From Azolla caroliniana (taxonomy: Eukaryota; Polypodiophyta): a stretch of 64,000 nucleotides of DNA. A program made the translations under genes and the position numbers. Location of the stretch: contig JBHGNT010000001.1 of NCBI GenBank assembly GCA_043228905.1, positions 9,238,001 through 9,302,000 of the forward strand. Direction: 5' to 3'. This document shows positions 1 to 10,790 of the stretch, piece after piece. How positions within the stretch are numbered: the stretch's first letter is position 1; the number at the start of each line of letters is the position of its first letter. The notes below the pieces were generated by a model. It was not told the DNA's origin, did no database searches, and saw nothing but the letters and a program-made list of their open reading frames with translations.

Positions 1-1534
1 AATCTTTAATTTAATTACAAGAAATCACCAAAATACCATGATGCCAAAAAATTTCAAGAACCAATATCTAGTCAACAGTCAAGAAATCAAACCCACTTAT
101 CACCACCATAGTCTCATCATGAACAACAAGAATAAAAAAGTATGATCCTAAACAGAGCATTCTAAAATAAGATAATATTTATGAATTTTACATTGCAGAT
201 TTTTCATTGGTAAGACTTTTCTATCGGCATTCTTACCTAGGCTTTTATTATTTATTTATTGTATTCTTTAGATTAGCTGCCATCATGATATTTTGGTATA
301 TGGTACATATTTTGATGAATCTATTCTTTCCCTACAAATCTACACATATCATGCATAGTGACCATGCGGTGAGATAGCTTTTTATCCTAATTCAAGTAAT
401 TCTTGAGTAATGAGTGCAACGGCAAGAGTCCAATTGTATTTTATTCGTATTTATATATGGGCTACACAGTAGTTGCCATTCATTCTGTATTTCTGATGTA
501 CAATAATGATATATGATTAGAGAGAAAAACTTTGAATACAACAAGTAATACACAATCCTCGTAAATGAGTTTATCCATCACTTTCTAGCATCTTCTGTTG
601 AGCAACTAAGAAGCCACAATATATTGCTTCAGGTAACATACACAAGTAAATACTTAGGAATCAGAACCCTAAACCTATCACTCATACAATCCTCATGAAT
701 GCGTTTATCCATCACTTTCTAACATTCTCTCTTAGGGGACTTACAAGCTACAACATATTGCTTCAGGTAACATACATAAATAAATACTTAGGAATCAGAA
801 AGTTAAATCCTATCATTCATACAGTCCTCGTGAATGAGTTTATCCATAACTTTCTAGCACCGTCTCTTAGGTGACTAACACACTACAACATATTGCTTAA
901 GGTAACATACACAAATAAATACTTACTTAGGAATCAGGATGCTAAACCTATCACACATACAATCCTCGTCGATGAATTTATCCATCACTCTATAGCACCC
1001 TCTCTTAGGTGACTAACAAGAGACAATATATTGCTTCAAGGTACCATACACAAATAAATACTTACTTAGGAATCAGAATGCTAAACCTGTTACTCATACA
1101 ATCCTCGTTAATAAATTTATCCATCACTTTCTAGTATCCTCTCTTCAGTGACTTATATCACAAGTAAATACTTAGGAATCAGAATGCTAAACATATTACT
1201 CATACGCTCTCAGAAAGAGAGCCTCTTTTAGCCACGTACAACATGACAACAAAGCAATTTTTTTTGAAAATCTCTATCTTTTTCCTAGCTGGAAGCTTTC
1301 AGGGTGCTTTCACTTTATTTGGATTTTGTCAATGCATATGTTTATAAAAGTGGGAGAAGGTAAATGCGCAAACCTTCATTGTGAAAGTTCTCCTATAACA
1401 ATTTGATTCTATGTTGATAAATAAAATCCTTCTGTGTTGCGCGTATGTATGGAAGTTCTATAAAGAGTTATTGAAGATCAAATAATCCCTTGTTTCAGCA
1501 TGACCATAAACAAAAATAGTTCCATGAAACTGAC
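1..1534. other. Intron or downstream part of the ARMC6-like gene, no exon seen
   Basis: No coding exon or RNA gene is recognisable here. The exon that ends at 1535 stops at a clean donor site on the minus strand, so this stretch is probably an intron and the remaining exons lie beyond the window. Most of 553-1206 is a tandem repeat, listed separately. Confidence 0.5.
553..1206. repeat. Tandem repeat, about 135-bp unit, five copies
   Basis: A unit starting near 'caatcctcgt' and containing 'tttatccatcactttctag' and 'acttaggaatcagaa' recurs with starts at about 553, 687, 822, 960 and 1099. Spacing is 134-139 bp and the last copy is shortened. Copies differ by scattered substitutions and small indels. 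It looks like a local minisatellite inside an intron of the ARMC6-like gene. Confidence 0.85.
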
Positions 1535-2508
1535 CTTTGAGGAGAATTTTTAACGTCTTCAAGCCCACAGTGATGCCATGAATACAATGGTTGAGAAAAG
1601 TAACAGAAGTGATAGTTACTTCTACCCCTCCATATCTCCCTGCCAAACCTGGTGCTTCAGAGCCCTCCTCTTGGCATAACCCATATAGCTTTTCTAAAGA
1701 TGCAGTGGACTGATCTTTCGTCATAGCACATTCCAACTCCTTGATTGCCTTGACAATGGGATGGCTACCAATATCCTCACTTCTGGTTCCATTTGTAATG
1801 ATGCCTGAAGTCACAAGAAAAATTTTGGTAAGAAGCGAAAATTTTGGTAAGAAGCGAAAGAATGATCACAAAAGCTAACAAAAAAACATGGAGAGGAACA
1901 AATGAGCAGAGAAATATAAAAATGAGGTTTGAATATTTCTGATGTTTGAGAACTTCATGAAATTTTCAAGATATTTGATTTGTAGAATAAGAGCTTACAT
2001 GGAACCTGCTAATATAAAGACAGACGTATAATGCGATGCAATAGGAAGAAAGAAGAAAGAAAACGTGGATATGAACAAATCCTACAGAGTTAACGTTATT
2101 TTATCCCAGAACGAAGTGTTTGCAGGGATCCTATTAGAAGAAAAAGAAGAATTTTGACAATGCCAAAGAAAAGAAAGAGGTTCAAAAGACAATAAAGAAA
2201 CATGGATATATTATACACAGAACAAAAGACAAGGATATAAACAATTCGGCGACGCGATGTATTAGATGACGCTAACATGCCCGATTGGTCAAAATCACTT
2301 CCTCAAATGATGATGATAGGGTTCAGTACTCCATCCCAACCAATATCGAGAAGGAACGGTTACCTCTCAGATCTACTCCTTGGAGCTTGAATGTGTTGAT
2401 GGCGTCGTCAAGAGCTTCTTCGAGGGGCATGTCGAAATCATCCATGTTCTCCTTCACCAAGCTGTCGAAGGCCTCCTGAGAGATTTGAACCTTCGTTCTG
2501 CTGGCCAT
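1535..2508 (-). CDS. ARMC6: ARMC6-like armadillo-repeat protein, N-terminal exons only (partial)
   Basis: Two coding exons on the minus strand: 2364-2508 (starts MASRTKVQISQEAFDSLV) and 1535-1804 (starts in GIITNGTRSEDIG). They join in phase 1 through a GT-AG intron, giving L-R-G-I-I. The opening ISQEAFDSLVKENMDDF, followed about 20 residues later by QGVDL, matches the conserved N-terminus of the ARMC6 family, an armadillo-repeat protein of poorly known role. The second exon runs into LKTLKILLK and ends at a donor after AAAG. About 138 residues are encoded here; the animal protein is near 470 residues, so most of the armadillo repeats lie off the left edge. A LINE copy lies about 140 bp upstream of the start codon. 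Confidence 0.8.
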
Positions 2509-2606
2509 GGCGGATCTCCCACAGACACTCTAGAGACAGACAGACAGAGAAAGACAGAGATTCTACACGCTGGCATGCGCAGAGATGCCGCCGTACGTAG
2601 AGAATG

Positions 2607-2640
2607 TATTCGAATACGAATACGAATACGAATATATGTA
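2607..2640. repeat. Hexanucleotide microsatellite (CGAATA)n
   Basis: Four to five consecutive copies of a CGAATA-like hexamer lie between the ARMC6-like start codon and the LINE tail. This is probably 5' UTR or promoter sequence of that gene. Confidence 0.7.
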
Positions 2641-2647
2641 ATGGGAG

Positions 2648-3690
2648 GTACACGAGAGAGAGAGAGAGAGAAGAAAGAAAGAAAGAAAGGTGTATTAACG
2701 TCTTCTAAGGCCAAATTTGGCCCATGAGACAATTGGTTTACAACAATAGAGTATTTATCCAGTCATCATAACTAAAAATAAACTTAAGTAAAAAAAAATA
2801 GAACTTAAACTAAAAGAGTTCTAGTAGTGTACAATATGTAGTATACTCGAAAGTGACTATACACTAAGCCTAATTTTATTTCCACCCAAGCCTCTCGAAA
2901 AGAAGTGGGGGGTCAAAGGGTCTTGATGTGGGTTCCAATGTAGAGAGTGCCCTAGCCATGGCTTCTAGGCGGTGTAGCTCACGTTCCCTTATTTTCAATA
3001 TTGTGTCCACATCACGTTGAGTTGTTTTGAAACCCGGCACCCGAGGACGTCTGGTTCTTCTCTGGTTTTCTGCCTCATCAATGGAAAGGCCGAGTGGTGC
3101 AAGTGTGTCGTCATTCGTTGTCTCCTCAGGTTCCTGAAAAACTGCATTTGTTACATGTTCGTGATCATTAGCAGCATTATTGTCAACATTTTGTAATTTA
3201 TTCTCTCTGTGTTGTTTTAGTTCTAGAATGTATTTGCCTAATTTCTTTATATCTAGAGTATCTAATAGTTTGGGGAGGGTGGGAGACGGACCAAGTATGT
3301 CTTGGTATTTTGCCCTTATCTCGGCATAGGTTGGACACTTGCAAGTAAAGTGGTACTCATCCTCTATCTCTATGTGACATAACCTACATATCCTTTCCTC
3401 CCTAGGGACTCCACTAGTACGGCCATTTTCAATCTCAAGTTGGTGAGATGATATTCTAAGTTGTCCAATGGCAACCCTTAGTGTATGTGGTAAGAATACA
3501 TCTAGATATTTTGGCCGTGTGATAAAACCTAACTCAGAGAAGTGCATGAAGTGTTTCTTATAGTACGACATTTTAGATGGGAGTGGCTCTAGTGGGGTGA
3601 TCCATTTACACCGAGTGTAAATTTGGAAAGATTTTGCAAAAATATAAACACATATGGCAATTTGATTGAGGGAATGCAAGGCAATAATTT
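2648..3690 (-). mobile_element. 5'-truncated LINE copy (C-terminal ORF plus 3' tail), minus strand
   Basis: The minus-strand reading frame 3679-2876 encodes about 240 residues of a LINE C-terminus. It contains the cysteine/histidine motif CRLCHIEIEDEYHFTCKCP (C-x2-C, then H and C-x-C-P), followed by a charged tail ending FERLGWK. It matches, almost residue for residue, the plus-strand copy at 59290-60068. The 3' UTR motif 'ggcccatgagacaattgg' and 'cttagaagacgttaata' precedes a (TTTC)n/(CT)n tail at about 2655-2690, so the 3' end is intact and the 5' end is truncated near 3680. The reading frame is open, which suggests a fairly recent insertion. It lies sense-oriented towards the ARMC6-like gene. 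Confidence 0.85.
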
Positions 3691-3825
3691 TAGAGGGTAC
3701 GGACCAATGTCATCTTTCATGGATTCTGTAAAAGAAAATGAATACTTTTGCGACTTTCATTACTACACAAAATGTTGGTAATAGGGTGACAAGTATTAGG
3801 AAGATGATATCATGACATCCTCTCA

Positions 3826-4031
3826 AATAAAATGATAATGTGTTTGGCACTCGATTCGTAATTACATGCCATGCTCCAATGAAGAAAAAGGAGAAGAAGA
3901 GCTTGGATCTTGTCAATTGTTTGATTCGAATAAAATGATAATGTGTTTGGCACTCGATTTGTAATTACATGCCATGCTGCAATGAAGAAAAAGGAGAAGA
4001 AGAGCTTGGATCTTGTTGATTGTTTGATTCG
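3826..4031. repeat. 103-bp tandem duplication, two copies
   Basis: Two adjacent copies (3826-3928 and 3929-4031) start 'aataaaatgataatgtgttt' and end 'tgtttgattcg'. They differ at only a few positions, so the duplication is recent. Short reading frames across it simply mirror the repeat. Confidence 0.9.
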
Positions 4032-4309
4032 ATTCACTAGTAAAAAAGAGAGGAAAAAGAAAGGTTTGTGAACAAATCGGAGAACAAGGTCATGTGTCTA
4101 CATAACAAGTGCCATTCTATTAAGTGTGTTTTATAGAGGTCAATATCCCCCCAAAAAAATACATAGTCTCACGACAAAATTACATCAAGCCAAATTGAAA
4201 CAATGTTCCAAATATTCAAAAAACAACAAAATCTTCAACAAAAATCATATTTCTAAGTCTCTTTCTATTTCGTACAAAAACCATGTAAGGTCATTTGTCC
4301 ACTTTTAGC

Positions 4310-5790
4310 TATACGCTTAGAAACTATGGCAAAATTTGCCTCTTGAATAATTCTACGAGCACCCAATAAAGCTGATTTTAGTTGCTTTGTTTATTCAGAA
4401 CTCAAATAATTTGTTTTCATGATCGAATTGAGCACGAGTTCACTATCAACAATATGTTGCAATAGTTCATGAATAATCACATATTCTTCCTTGAAGCATC
4501 CGTGCATCTCAACAAACTCATAATCTGAATTGTTTTCATCATATGCAAGTGGTTCATTGGTGTTGGAAGCTTGTGCTATAGCTTCATCAATCTCTTCAAG
4601 GATATTTTGATTAAGTTATTTTTATTTATCTAGATTGAAACATTCCTTGATTTCATCTCAAATTTCTTCTACATTATGTGCATTTCCAAGCAAATTGCAA
4701 TTACATAACATAAGCAACAAGATCATCAATGCATTGATCTTCCATTTCAACAACTTCAACATCATTAATACAAAATGATGGAATAATATATGCCTTTTAT
4801 ATAATAATTAAAAAGTTTCTCCTGCTTGATTTCATTCCAAGCAATAACATATAAGCTTGGCAACATCTAACAAATGTGTCAACTTTCCCAAAGTTGAACC
4901 AATAGAACCTCTTTGCGTATGTTTAGCTACGTCCTCCAAATGAATCTTAGCATAATCAAGACTACCATGATATGACAAAATTTCTCTTATCAAATGATAT
5001 GTGTACCGTTTTTTCAAAGTTGCAATGATTCTTGTATCCATTGATTGCTTCCATGATGTGACATTTGCCGAGAAAAAAAAACACTTTGCTAGCATCACAT
5101 TCAATTGCTTTGGCATGGCAGGAGCATTATCAAGAATTCGAAGCACTTTGCAATTAGTTCAAGAACGAATAAGAGGTACAAACACTTGATCAAACCACTT
5201 ATTAAAGCTAGGGATACAAACACTTGTTTCATTCATATCGTACACACAACTAGGATCATACTCATTGGCTATAACATAGCCTCTCCAAAGAAGCCAACAA
5301 CTCAGGGGTCATTTCAATCAATTGCACCACATTCACCATACAAACTAACAATATTCAAACATTGGCGATGACAAAATTTCCTAAACCAACCCCAAGCTGC
5401 GTTGAAGTAATCATAAAAAAATATTAATTTGTGAAGCCAATCGTCGAGCCTCTCCATAATAATTGATGGCGGCAATGTAATCGATAGTTGACGAGATGCA
5501 TCAATCCAAGCATACAAAGTGTTCTTATAAATCAGGGTATTTTCCCTTTGATCCTCTAAAAGTTGTTTTTCTTGTATTTAGATCTTTTTGTTGGACACAC
5601 ACTCATACCTCATCCTTCTTCTTGATCAAACTTCTTATTGCATATTCACTTAACATCATCATAATTGTCTACTTATGTTGTGAAGAGAAGGAGCTGATGA
5701 TGGTTGTTCCACTAACTCCAAAAATTGTAACCTTTGTTCATCATTCAAACGAGGTCCAACACGTCACTTATGGGTTGAATTCATCTCTAT
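4310..5790 (-). pseudogene. Decayed pogo/Tigger-type (CENP-B-like) DDE transposase
   Basis: Reading the minus strand, segments in different frames line up with one transposase. Near 5740-5690 NDEQRLQFLELVEQP resembles the CENP-B N-terminal helix-turn-helix. At 5517-5314 a segment with NAAWGWFRKFCHRQC...LYGECGAID resembles the Tc5-type DNA-binding domain. At 5200-5160 KWFDQVFVPLIRS and then YDMNETSV correspond to the start of the DDE domain. At 5146-4832 LRILDNAPAMP and SANVTSWKQSMDTRIIATLK correspond to the DNAPAHP and QPMDQGVI blocks carrying catalytic aspartates. Acidic C-terminal sequence follows to about 4310. Frameshifts and stops make it non-functional. Terminal inverted repeats were not located, so the ends are approximate. 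Identity rests on motif order, which is hard to explain otherwise. Confidence 0.7.
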
Positions 5791-6054
5791 ACTAATGCTA
5801 ATAACTAAAGGAAGCTTTTTGACATGATCAAAACTTCAAACTCCATTAAAAAATAATAATCGTAAAAGTGTATTAAATCTTCTCTAATTTTAGATTTTAG
5901 ATTATAAAAGTGAATTAATGTATGGTATTTGCCTCTTGATCTTCTCCAATATACTAGGAAAGAAATCCCTCACAAATAAGTGCAATCCAATTAGATACAC
6001 GTGCAAAATGCACAATATGTAGTTATTGTATATACACGTCAAATCGGCCATGAT
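5791..6054. other. AT-rich spacer
   Basis: I see no gene or repeat structure in this short stretch between the transposase remnant and the tandem repeat. Confidence 0.5.
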
Positions 6055-6560
6055 CATAGTTCCTTAATATGTATGTCAAGTGCACGATACATTTGTGCAT
6101 CTAATCAACATATTAACATTTATATAAACTGAATTTAGTATACGTACTCCGATTCAACCATAAAAAACTCATTGGTGTCATATTTAAGATCTAGTTGTTT
6201 CTCCATGCATGGTTTAGTAATAAAAAACATAGCACAATGTTAGAGGCCATTCTTTCAAGGTTCCTTATATATGTCAAGTGCACAACACATTTGTGCATTT
6301 AATCGACATATCAACATTTACATAAACTGAATTAAACATATGGATTCAATCTCAGCCATAAAAAACCCATTGGCATAACCTTTAAGATTTTTCTCTATGC
6401 ATGGTTTAGTGATAAAAAACATAGCACAATGTTAGAGATCATTCTTTCATAGTTCCTTAATGTGTCAAGTGCACAACACATATGTGCATCTAATTGAGAT
6501 ATTAACATTTACCTAAACATAATTCAACATATGAACCGGAAGAATGCATGGTTTAGCAAT
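6055..6560. repeat. Tandem repeat, about 195-bp unit, 2.6 copies
   Basis: Units contain 'tgtcaagtgcac' (starts 6075, 6272, 6463), 'atattaacatttac' and 'gcatggtttagtaat'. Spacing is 197 and 191 bp. The copies are diverged and the last is incomplete. Confidence 0.8.
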
Positions 6561-6765
6561 CAAAACCTGCTTTTGGGCATGTACACAAAACATCAGCATA
6601 CCCAGAGAAGAATGTAGGAGCAATGTACATGTAGCATGGTGAACGACAATGTGAGAGTGATTATAGTAGCAATGAGGGTTTGATCATCTGCTCTTGGTGC
6701 CATGCTTTCTCAAAATGTGCAAAGAAAGGAAACTTGGAATGATTTTTTTTGTTGTCGTTGTAAAA

Positions 6766-7305
6766 AAACCCTAAGTGTGCAACTACTTACTTAAGTGCGC
6801 ACTTTTTCCTCGAGATCAAAGTGTGCATTGAACTGAATGATTACTATAGTTGCCTTGGGCAGAGGTTCTTACGAATGCACGTGCGAGTGAGATTGATCGA
6901 TCGGTCATCCGTCCAATAGCGAAGGAAACCCTAGTAGCTAAATCATTGCCACAACCGAGCTTATTAAGAATGCGTGAATGCATGAGATCAATCAGTGTGC
7001 ACCGATAGGGTTGGGCGGGTCCCATAGCCGAGAAACCCTAGTAGCGACTAAATCATTACCGTATGCGAGCTAAAGAATGGGTGATAATCGTGTGTGAACC
7101 GCTAGGGTTGGGCGAGTCGTGTGGCCGAGGAAACCCTAGAGTAGTAATCTAGAATCATTTCCACATTTGAGCCAGACTGGTGAGGAACATTGAGTATGTG
7201 TATATAGATAGTACAGTATTTAATTAGGTAAGGCAGCAGATTGCAAAAAGCTTCCATTGCTCACGAAGGGGATTTCTTCTTCTTCTTCTTCTTCTTCTTC
7301 TTCTT
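6766..7305 (+). promoter_or_regulatory. Putative DGS1 promoter with repeated telo-boxes
   Basis: AAACCCTA telo-box motifs occur at 6766, 6925, 7033 and 7131. The last three sit in imperfect repeats of about 100 bp that share 'ccgagraaaccctag' and 'ctaaatcatt'. A TATATAG element lies at 7201-7207, about 145 bp before the start codon, and a (TTC)n tract at 7275-7305 probably falls in the 5' UTR. Telo-boxes are known plant promoter elements; their use here is inferred from position only. Confidence 0.5.
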
Positions 7306-7348
7306 TCATACCTCTTTTGAGAGAAGAGTCAGAGATTAATACATAGGC

Positions 7349-10300
7349 ATGGACTCTCTTCTTCGCAGGGCGGAGGAGACGGCCAAACAGTGGAGCCATG
7401 AAGTTTGGATATCTGTCTCCCACGGGACCAGAAGAATCTATGGCCTCGCAGGATCTCTACACCAGGGCTTCATCCTCTCTCTCACGCACAGTGGCTCAAG
7501 GAAGAGGATTCGATCTCGGAAACTCCACGTGCTTCCGTTTCCCTTCCCAACACAATTGCCGCCGCCGTCGCCTTCGTCAGTGTATGTGATTCAAAACTTT
7601 ACTAGAGAGGGAGACGAACTGATATATATGAATGGCTTCGAAAATGCCATGATGACCTATGAGACCGAAATAAATTACATTAAGGGGAGATTCTAACGAA
7701 ATAGAAGGAGAAAAGAAACTCTTTTGTATGTAAATAGAAAGAGCTTGGATATTTTTAGCTCAGCTGGTAAGTTTTATCCAACAGGAACAAGAAGAACATG
7801 CATTCGACCCCTATATTCTGCAGCGGCATCTAGTAAAGTAGTGCATATAGTGTGATTTGAACATGGGTGGATGGCTTATAACTAGTCCTAGATAGATAGA
7901 CCTATGAGACCAAAAATATTACATTTCCCGTAATACATGAGGAAGTGAATGGCAACTCTCAATATTCAAGAAAGTTACTAGTGAGTGTTGCAATCAAGAG
8001 TGCACATTGTGGTTGTGAGAGGAATTCGTGCAAGGATTGGGTTTGGTTAGAGAGAGAGAGATAGAGAGAGAGAGATAGAGAGAGATAGAGATTTTATTAT
8101 CATCTTCGGAGGTCAAATATGGCCTATGAGACCCAAAATATAACATTTTTATGTAATACATGTAAAAACGAGTAGCAACTCCCGATGTTCAAGAAATCTA
8201 CTAATGAATGTCGCAATTGAGACTGCTCATTGTAATTGTGAGAGAAATTTGTGTAAGGATCAGGTTTGGTCAAAGATGTGTGGAAAGCATAGTCAAATGT
8301 GATAAAAGGTACAACATTGTATCAAACTATGATTTTGAGTCGTTTGAACTTGTTTCGTACAAAGTGTGCTAGTCAACTACTCTCATTACTTCTGCTCCAA
8401 ATGTTCAAGAAATCTACTAATGAATGTTGCAATTGAGAGTGCTCATTGTAATTGTGAGAGAAATTCGTGTAAGGATCGGGTTTGGTCAAAGATGTGTGGA
8501 AAGCATAGTCAAATGTGATAAAAGGTACAACATTGTATCAAACTATGATTTTGAGTCGCTTGAACTTGTTTCGTACAAAGTGTGCTAGTCAACTACTCTC
8601 ATTACTTCTGCTCCAACACCTTTCCTCACATGCAATGAGTGTAAGCTAAGTTGTATGGAAGCAATGGTATGAATGGAATATGATGTGATAAGCTCATGTA
8701 TTGACGTGTGTGGTTTCCCAATTTAATGAATAATATGGTTTTATTGTTAGATGCAATATATACAATATAATCTATGAAATGCCACACTTTTCTATTCAAT
8801 TGGAAACACAAAATTTAGCTTTAATATGTCTTTTGTATCTTTTTTGCTTGGTTTCCATGTGATTCAGGAGAGAGAATAGAAATCTCATCTAAATTGGAAG
8901 AGGGATAATAAGTTAGCTCCTAGAAGAACTAATTTTGTTTTTCTTATTGTGGCATTTATGTAATGATTGGTGGGATGCGATGATTTTACTTTTTGCTTAT
9001 TTCTTTTAGAGTGCCATATGCAAAGGGGAAAATGATGCGTAGGTATTTCATTTGCTTTACATAATGTAGTTTCAGATCATGATGTCTTCAATTTTAATGA
9101 GTCACACCTGTTTCTCGGAGCAACAATAAGAAGGGGTGGTCATGATGATCCCCATCTGCTGTAGAAACATCATTCATACTTTCTGTCATCCCATTTAGAT
9201 TTAGATATGTTGCATTCCCAAACATCTAGTCTTTATAGATTTTCAAAGGAATTGGATTAGTAAAGTGCAAACATTTGTCTGCCATGCTGTAAGTTGCTTC
9301 ACATTGTATTCAGATTTGAAACATCTTATAGCTGTTGGTACATTCATTCCTATTTATCCACTTTCATGGGTTCTCCTTGTAGGTGAAGGAAGGGCTACTA
9401 CCTGGCTGTTTGGTTTTAATTGTAATTATTTTGGTTTGCATACATCCATTGAAAGTCTTGTTGTTTAAAAGATTTCGTCAATGGCATAGAGGAGACATTG
9501 GGGGTGGAAACTTCCTAAAGTAAGAGAATTGAATTGTTGGTATCCTGATTAGATGTGCCCTGCATTTTGTTCATCATCTTCTGCTACTTGTATGATGATC
9601 TCCACTAGTTAATCGATACATAGTCTGAACATATTGGTGAGAAGGGGGATCTTGGTTCCATTCTGAGTTTTCTAGGAAATTGACATGAGAAACTCCACTT
9701 GTTTTCTAGTATGCAGGATACACGCTCATCCACTGCTTTAATACCATATGTTCAATTGTTTTTTTTGGTTTGTTGTTCTCAATGACAAGAAAACATTGTA
9801 AGATGTAACCTCTTGTTTGGTCTTATAAGCCATTTTAGCCTCTTAAAAGATGTTAAATAGCTTCCTTTCTTCCTTTCTGAGTATTCCATTTTTAAGCCTA
9901 TCCAAGTTCATTTTATAATGTAAACCTTGTAGAATTATGTTACGATTCCTAAGTGTATTTCTTTGGAAGTCCTAGCCAAGAATCAAACGATTAATTCCAG
10001 ATAAAAATGAAACGAGGCAAATGCTTCATAAGATTTACAAGGCTTGCCCATGAGGAGCACATAAAATTGTAGTGAAATTCTATGAATAAAAAGAAGAAGA
10101 AAAGATTATCTTTTTGCATTAAATCTACAATAAGCACATTGTTTACACACTTTTAAAGATATTACTCTTATTTCTATATATTTTTTTCATTGTTACAGTA
10201 TTTTAATTTTAAAAAATGGGAAGAAAAGAAATGCTTCATATTTCACTCTTTGGAAAGGCCAAAAATAGAGTAAAAGAAGTGCACGGAGTAGAATGTTGTA

Positions 10301-10756
10301 TTTATGTTTGGTCCTTGTTGAACTATGTCCCTTCAAGTAGGAAACATTCTTTCATTTTTGTTTGTAGTTTTTCACTGGCATGAGATGGAATCCTATATCC
10401 GTACTTATATAGGGTGCCCTTTGTACTATGTCATGAACTTTATATAAGGTGGAATATTAAATGATTTCAATACACTTACGGTCATTTCAAATAAATGCAG
10501 AGATACCAATGGATCTGTCAATATGGTTGTAGATGTCTTTGAAGAAGTCTCAAACAGGTTGATTTGCAGAGTTCATGATGCTCATAAAAACCTAAAGTTT
10601 TGGAAGGCTCGTGGTGAGGTTAGGTTCTTTTATTTGTGTCCTTTCCTAAAATGACATTCTCATCAGAAAAACAAATGTCATAATGTAACACGCCACACAG
10701 GTCTAATTTGTAGTTTTAATTCCACCTAATTCTCTATATCTTGTAGTTATCAATAC

Positions 10757-10790
<34 letters not shown>

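Noticed and set aside
553-1206. Regularly spaced repeats resembling a CRISPR array
   Set aside because: The whole unit of about 135 bp is repeated, with no short repeat and unique spacer pattern, and the sequence is plant nuclear.
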